Shown here: positions 58,385 to 64,000 of the stretch, piece after piece
Layout: the number at the start of each line of letters is the position of its first letter
Position numbering within the stretch: the first letter of the stretch is position 1
Source of the DNA: Lysobacter helvus
GTDB taxonomy: Bacteria > Pseudomonadota > Gammaproteobacteria > Xanthomonadales > Xanthomonadaceae
Length of the DNA stretch: 64,000 nt
Direction of reading: 5' to 3'
Assembly (NCBI RefSeq): GCF_018406645.1
Contig: NZ_AP024546.1
Location: 1,302,001 to 1,366,000 of the forward strand
Translations under genes and position numbers: made by a program
Notes under the pieces: model-generated
Database searches by the model: none
What the model was told of the DNA's origin: nothing
Seen by the model: the letters and a program-made list of their open reading frames with translations, nothing else

Positions 58385-59275
58385 ATGAACGACACGACGC
58401 CGGACCTGCAATTGCTCGGCGCCCTCGCCCTCGAGCTCAAACCGGGCTCGCAAGCCGCGCTGCATGCGCTCGACCAGGGCGCCGCGGGCACGCTGGCGCA
58501 GCACATTGCACGGGATTTGTCGGGGTTTTCCCCCGAAGCCAGCGAATTGCAACTGGTCACCGTGGGTGCGCATTACGACGTGGTCGAACTGCTGCGGCCG
58601 GGTTGGCCGCTGCATCGCGAACTCGACCAGCTCGCCGCGCGGGCCCCGGGCGACGCGCGCGGGCGCGTGATCGCCTTCGGCGCGCATGCGGCGCAGTTGC
58701 CGGGCGCATTGTCGCCGCAACCCGAACACGCGGGCGGGCCGCTGCGCCTGGTGCCCTTCGTGCTCGGCGGTGACGCCGACATCGCCGCGCGCATCGGCGA
58801 TCGCTTCGAACGCGAGTTGATGGAGCGCGGGATGGCGGGCGCTGCGACGGCGTTGTTCGCGCAGGAAACCTTCGGCCTGCAGGTGGAGCACGCGCGCTAT
58901 CTCACGCTGCACGACCTCGCCGCGATGATGGCGCTGCAGTACGAACACGCCGGCCTCGCGCCGTTGTGGCCCGTGCTGGAAGCCGCGCTGCTCGCCCCCG
59001 ATGCGGAAGAATGGCTCGAGGCCGGGTCGGAACCCGTCGTGCATTACGCCGATCGCGAAGCGCGCATCGCGTTGTTCACGCCCGAAGCGTGGCGCACGCG
59101 CTACATGCCGGACGCCGCGCACGCATCGGAAGGCGACTGCGATCGGCTCGAACGCGCGTTCGAACATTTCCAGGCACGCCAGCGCCAGTTCGCCGCGGTG
59201 TTGCAGGCGCACGGCATCCCGGTGAACTTCGTGCATTGCGATGCCGGCGTGGATTCGCACGCCGAGCTCGCCTAA
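58385..59275 (+). CDS. conserved hypothetical protein
   Basis: The 296-residue soluble protein has no signal peptide or membrane segment. I see alternating helices and several His/Asp-rich stretches (e.g. VGAHYDVVELLRPGWPLH, VHYADREARIALFTPEAWR, NFVHCDAGVDSHAELA), but no known motif or family. Its TAA overlaps the convergent GNAT stop by three bases. The ATG at 58385 has a weak ACGACAG-like site. Confidence 0.6.
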   Translation: MNDTTPDLQLLGALALELKPGSQAALHALDQGAAGTLAQHIARDLSGFSPEASELQLVTVGAHYDVVELLRPGWPLHRELDQLAARAPGDARGRVIAFGAHAAQLPGALSPQPEHAGGPLRLVPFVLGGDADIAARIGDRFERELMERGMAGAATALFAQETFGLQVEHARYLTLHDLAAMMALQYEHAGLAPLWPVLEAALLAPDAEEWLEAGSEPVVHYADREARIALFTPEAWRTRYMPDAAHASEGDCDRLERAFEHFQARQRQFAAVLQAHGIPVNFVHCDAGVDSHAELA

Positions 59276-59760
59276 GTCTTCGCGAAGAAGATCCGGTACC
59301 CCTCGTCCTGCATGCCCAGCGCTTCGTAGGTGCGCTGCGCGTTGGCGTTCTCGCGTTCGACGTACAGGCGCAAGCCGACCACGCCCGGCGTGTCCTTCGC
59401 CAACGTCTCCACGTGTTTGTACAGCGCGGCGAACACGCCCTTGCGCCGGTGTTCGCGTGGCACGTACACGCTCTGGATCCACCACCAGTCGCCGTTGCGC
59501 CAGTCGCTCCATTCGGTGGTGAGCATCAGCGTGCCGACCGGGATGCTGAGCACTTCCGAGCCTGCGACCGACGCGTTCTGCATCGCGATGAAGTAACGCG
59601 CCTTCGCCGGTTCGGCGATGCCCGTCGCGACGCCCGCGCGCACCGTGTCGTGGTCGAGTTGCTTGTGTTCGGTTTCCAGCGCCATCGCGGCCGCCCATTC
59701 GGCGAGCAACGGGGCGTCGGCCGCGTGCGCGGTCCGCACGCGGTAGACCGCGGCGGTCAT
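59272..59760 (-). CDS. GNAT family N-acetyltransferase
   Basis: The 162-residue protein has a GNAT core: IQSVYVPREHRRKGVFAALY (acetyl-CoA pyrophosphate loop RRKGVF) and LRLYVERENANAQRTYEALGM, the usual strand-helix end. The substrate is unknown. The start at 59760 overlaps the sodC stop by ATGA, so it is coupled to sodC upstream. It ends tail to tail with the 58385 gene, with overlapping stops. Confidence 0.9.
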   Translation of the reverse strand: MTAAVYRVRTAHAADAPLLAEWAAAMALETEHKQLDHDTVRAGVATGIAEPAKARYFIAMQNASVAGSEVLSIPVGTLMLTTEWSDWRNGDWWWIQSVYVPREHRRKGVFAALYKHVETLAKDTPGVVGLRLYVERENANAQRTYEALGMQDEGYRIFFAKT

Positions 59761-60311
59761 CCCTTCACCTGGATCACGCCGCACGCCACGCGCGCACCGC
59801 TGTTGCCGGAGGGCTGCGTCATGTAGTCATCCGCGGCTGCGTGCACGACGAGCGCGCGGTTGGCGATGTCGTTCGCCGCACCGCCGCCCAGCGTCACGTT
59901 GGACAGGTGGATGTCGAGCTGCACCTGGCCATTGCCGTCGGCGGTGACGTTGTCCATGTCGCCCGCGTGGTGCGTGGCCGTGCCGGCGCGGCCGTGCGCA
60001 CTGGCCGTCGGATTGAAATGCCCGCCCGCGCTGCTCGCATCGGCGGCGCTGCAATCGCCTTTGTCGTGCACGTGCAGGCCATGCACGCTGCCGGGCTGGA
60101 AGCCGCCGATCGTGCCGGTGAGATGCACGCCGTCGCGCATCGGCGCCAGCATCACGCGGCCACTGACGAGGCTGCCCGAGGCGGGCGCAAGGTTGACCAG
60201 CGCGGATTTCGCCGTGCTCTGCGGTGCGGGCGCCGCGGGCGGTGCCGGCGGTTTGGTCGCGCACGCGGTGACGCCGAGGGCGACGAACAGGGTGAGCGAT
60301 GCATGGCGCAT
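59757..60311 (-). CDS. sodC: Cu/Zn superoxide dismutase (lipoprotein)
   Basis: The 184-residue periplasmic enzyme dismutates superoxide. The signal peptide ends in a lipobox (TAC, Cys17), then a Pro/Ala linker, then the SODC fold: HGLHVHDKGDC (His80, His82, Cys87), GGHFNP (His98), AHGRAG (His106), HHAGDM (Asp118) and RVACGVIQV (second disulfide Cys). Its stop overlaps the GNAT gene start. It precedes ntrC's stop by 22 bases on the same strand, as a separate unit. Confidence 0.94.
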   Translation of the reverse strand: MRHASLTLFVALGVTACATKPPAPPAAPAPQSTAKSALVNLAPASGSLVSGRVMLAPMRDGVHLTGTIGGFQPGSVHGLHVHDKGDCSAADASSAGGHFNPTASAHGRAGTATHHAGDMDNVTADGNGQVQLDIHLSNVTLGGGAANDIANRALVVHAAADDYMTQPSGNSGARVACGVIQVKG

Positions 60312-60333
60312 GGCAATTCCTCCGTGAAAGGGA

Positions 60334-61732
<1,399 letters not shown>

Positions 61733-61743
<11 letters not shown>

Positions 61744-62779
61744 CGGTACCCTCCTCCGCTGCCGTCCACGACGGCAGCAACAACGTGAACACCGTGTGGC
61801 CCGGGCGCGAGCGATAGGCGAGCGAGCCGCGATGCTCGCGCGCGACCTGTTGCGCGAGCGCCAGCCCAAGGCCGCTGCCCGCGGCATGGCCGCTCACCAA
61901 GGGCAGGAAGATGCGTTCGGCCAGTTCTTCCGGCACGCCGCGTCCGTCGTCGACGATCTCGACGCGGATGGCGAGCGGATGCAGCGTGTCGCCGATGCGC
62001 ACCTGGTGTTCGGCGCGCGTGCGCAGCGTGATGTTGGCGGCGCCGGCTTCGATCGCGTTGCGCACGAGGTTCCAGGTGCTTTGCGTGAGGCGATCGGGAT
62101 CGCCGAGCACGTCGGGCAACGATGGGTCGTAATCGCGCACGAGGCGCACCGCCCAGCCTGCGTCGGTTTCCGCAAGGCGCAATACGCGTTCGAGTACGAC
62201 GTGGATGTTGAGCGGTTCGAACGGGCGTGGCGGCGCGGGCGACAGCAAACGATCGAGCAGCGCGGTGAGGCGATCGACTTCGGATTCGACGAGCGCGGTG
62301 AGTTCGCGGCCGGTGGCATCGTCGGCGACGCGGCGCGCGAGCAATTGCGCGGCGCCTTTCAGGCCCGCGAGCGGATTGCGCAGTTCATGCGCGAGGCCTT
62401 TCAGCGCCGCGGACAACGCACTCGGCAACAACTGCGCGGGATCCTCGCCGGGAAATTCGTCGACCGGATGCGCTTCCACCCACCAGCCGCCCGCATCGCG
62501 CGCGGACAACGCGACGTCGGCGAAGCGCGGCGCATCGCTGCCGGGGAAGGCGAGGGGAATGCGGCGCAGGCGCGCGCCTTCGAGCGCGGGATCGGACAGG
62601 GCGCGCGCGAACGCATCGCCTTCGAACTCGAGCGCCGCCAGCGGCACGCCCATCAACCGCTTCGCGCTGACACCCAGCCATCGCGCACACGCCGCGTTCG
62701 CCCCTTCCACGCGGCCATCGGCGCCCGTCCAGGCGATGGGCGTGGTGAGCAGGTCGAAGGCGAGGGCGCGGTCGGACAT
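61733..62779 (-). CDS. ntrB: nitrogen regulation sensor kinase NtrB
   Basis: The 348-residue soluble histidine kinase has an N-terminal PAS region (about 5-110), the phospho-acceptor His131 in GLAHELRNPLAGLKGA and an HATPase domain (NAIEAG, DDGRGVPEE, GSGLGLAL). No membrane segment is seen, as expected for NtrB. It signals nitrogen state to NtrC, usually under PII control; no glnB is in the window. It is divergent from the next GNAT gene. Confidence 0.93.
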
Positions 62780-62827
62780 TGCACCAATGTAGTGCGAGCG
62801 GGGCCGGAGCGCACGTAAGATCGGGCG

Positions 62828-63286
62828 ATGAACACCATCGTGATCCGCGACCTCGCCCCCGCCGACCGCCTGCAATGGGAGGGCCTGTGGGCCGGCTACA
62901 ACGCCTTCTATGGCCGGCAGGGCGACACCGCCGTCCCGGCGGAGGTCATCGAAACGACCTGGACCCGGTTCTTCGATCCGGCCGAACCCATGCACGCCCT
63001 GGTCGCCGACCGGGCGGGCACCTTGCTGGGGCTCACGCACTACCTCTTCCACCGCAGCACCATCCAGCTGCAGCCCACCTGCTACCTGCAGGACCTCTTC
63101 ACCGCAGAGGCGGCGCGCGGCACCGGCATCGGGCGCGCCCTGATCGAAGCGGTCTACGCCCGCGCCCGTGCAGCGGGTTCCCCCCGCGTCTACTGGCAAA
63201 CGCACGAAACCAACACGACGGCGATGCGACTCTACGACCAGGTGGCCGAGCGTTCGTGCTTCCTCGTCTATCGCAAGATCTTCTGA
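62828..63286 (+). CDS. GNAT family N-acetyltransferase
   Basis: The 152-residue protein has the GNAT pattern: YLQDLFTAEAARGTGIGRALI (pyrophosphate loop RGTGIGRALI) and YWQTHETNTTAMRLYDQVAER. The substrate is unknown. The start at 62828 gives NTIVIRDLAPADRLQW. It is followed 17 bases later by the TerB-like gene. Confidence 0.9.
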   Translation: MNTIVIRDLAPADRLQWEGLWAGYNAFYGRQGDTAVPAEVIETTWTRFFDPAEPMHALVADRAGTLLGLTHYLFHRSTIQLQPTCYLQDLFTAEAARGTGIGRALIEAVYARARAAGSPRVYWQTHETNTTAMRLYDQVAERSCFLVYRKIF

Positions 63287-63303
63287 GCCGCAGGGAGCGA
63301 GAC

Positions 63304-63564
63304 ATGGCCGAAAGCCGCGATTACCTCGAGATGGCCTTCCACTCGATCACCTGTTTCAGCGACGACGGCAAGCTGGACCTGGGCGAACTCAATCGCATCG
63401 TCGCGATCGCCGAAGCCGACGGCGTGGTGGACGACAACGAGAAGCGCGTGCTGAAGGGCATCCTCGGCCGCGTGCGCCCGCAGGAAGTGGACGGGGCGCT
63501 GCAGGCGCGGATCACGGAGTTGTCGAAGACGCTCGGCGTGGACCTGGCGTTGAAGCAGGACTGA
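63304..63564 (+). CDS. TerB-like small protein
   Basis: The 86-residue helical protein has CFSDDGKLDLGELNRIVAIAEADGVVDDNEKRVLKGIL, whose DGxxDxxE spacing matches TerB-like domains. The label is tentative; such domains occur in stress and defence contexts, but nothing here indicates a specific role. No signal peptide or membrane segment is seen. Confidence 0.6.
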   Translation: MAESRDYLEMAFHSITCFSDDGKLDLGELNRIVAIAEADGVVDDNEKRVLKGILGRVRPQEVDGALQARITELSKTLGVDLALKQD

Positions 63565-63584
63565 CGCGCGTCAGCGCGTGTTGG

Positions 63585-64000
63585 TCAAGGCAGGCGCCAG
63601 TCGATCGGCGCTTGCCCGTGCCGCACCAGGTATTCGTTCGTCTTCGAGAAGTGCCCGCATCCGATGAACCCGCGGTGCGCACTCAGCGGCGAAGGATGCG
63701 GCGCCTTCAGCACGCGATGGCGGCCGGTGTCGATCACCTTGCCCTTCGCCTGCGCATAGGCGCCCCACAGCAGGAACACGAGATGCTCGCGTTCGTTGGC
63801 GAGCACTTCCACGATGCGGTCGGTGAAGCATTCCCAGCCTTTCCCCGCGTGCGCGCCGGCCTTGCCTTCTTCGACGGTAAGCACGGCGTTGAGCAGCAGC
63901 ACGCCTTGTTCGGCCCAGTGCGTGAGGCAGCCGTGCGCAGGCCGCGGGATGCCGAGGTCGCGCTGCAATTCCTTGAACACGTTGTCGAGCGACGGCGGGA
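63585..64000 (-). CDS. ung: uracil-DNA glycosylase Ung (5' part missing)
   Basis: This is the C-terminal 137 residues of family-1 uracil-DNA glycosylase; the start lies beyond the right edge. It reads [51 protein letters not shown] and the active-site [13 protein letters not shown] (His of HPSP). The catalytic Asp motif (GQDPYH) would be in the missing part. It removes uracil from DNA. Confidence 0.94.
   Translation of the reverse strand, partial: PPSLDNVFKELQRDLGIPRPAHGCLTHWAEQGVLLLNAVLTVEEGKAGAHAGKGWECFTDRIVEVLANEREHLVFLLWGAYAQAKGKVIDTGRHRVLKAPHPSPLSAHRGFIGCGHFSKTNEYLVRHGQAPIDWRLP

Noticed and set aside
63561-63574. Palindrome CTGACGCGCGTCAG between the TerB-like gene and ung
   Set aside because: It includes the stop codon and is only 14 bases with no T tract; it may be chance in GC-rich sequence.

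Overview
The window is a GC-rich (roughly two-thirds G+C by eye) stretch of gammaproteobacterial chromosome. Gene families, gene order and the strong G/C third-position bias fit a Lysobacter-like member of the Xanthomonadaceae; this is an inference, since no rRNA or species marker is present. It is densely coded, with no gap above 300 bases, about 64 protein genes and one tRNA. Both ends cut through genes: an RluE-type pseudouridine synthase on the left and uracil-DNA glycosylase on the right.

Layout. 1-10.7 kb: rluE (partial), an exported lipoprotein methyltransferase, a LysR regulator facing a small unknown gene, monomeric isocitrate dehydrogenase, a lipoprotein, a LysM protein, queF, an APC amino-acid permease, a zapE/hydrolase pair and a membrane cytochrome c5. 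10.8-17.6 kb: tRNA-Arg(CCG), ubiA, comF, then a biotin operon bioB-bioF-(DMT transporter)-bioH-bioC. 17.7-23.0 kb: a lipoprotein, a NIPSNAP protein with a YafY/WYL regulator, phhA, a DUF2238 membrane protein and an unknown 391-residue protein. 23.1-28.8 kb: an accessory Rhs polymorphic-toxin cluster of two Sec-exported Rhs proteins, the second ending in a metzincin-like HExxH domain, followed by two small lipoproteins (candidate immunity genes). All four genes are joined by ATGA overlaps.

28.8-36.2 kb: rhomboid protease, rlmI, rmuC, then mlaFEDCB and mlaA for outer-membrane lipid asymmetry. 36.4-45.1 kb: recC-recB-recD, overlapping at both junctions. 45.2-48.0 kb: two paralogous glycine-zipper proteins, folE, and a thioredoxin-reductase-like flavoprotein that has lost its NADPH-binding loop. 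48.0-55.7 kb: a TIR-TPR membrane protein followed by three small paralogues sharing a DPMI-x-NEP tail, divergent from an HscC-type Hsp70 with two coupled J-like membrane proteins. 55.7-64 kb: an MFS transporter, a thiolase, an unknown protein, GNAT plus sodC, ntrC/ntrB, GNAT, a TerB-like protein and ung (partial).

How it fits together. Most genes are housekeeping and sit in short, tightly coupled operons (bio, mla, recCBD, ntrBC, hscC/djl). Two blocks look accessory: the Rhs toxin cluster, whose 3' half is visibly less GC-rich than its surroundings, and the TIR/DP-EP plus HscC/J-like locus. The latter is the best candidate for an undescribed system. Functions for those two blocks are inferred from motifs and neighbourhood and have not been tested.
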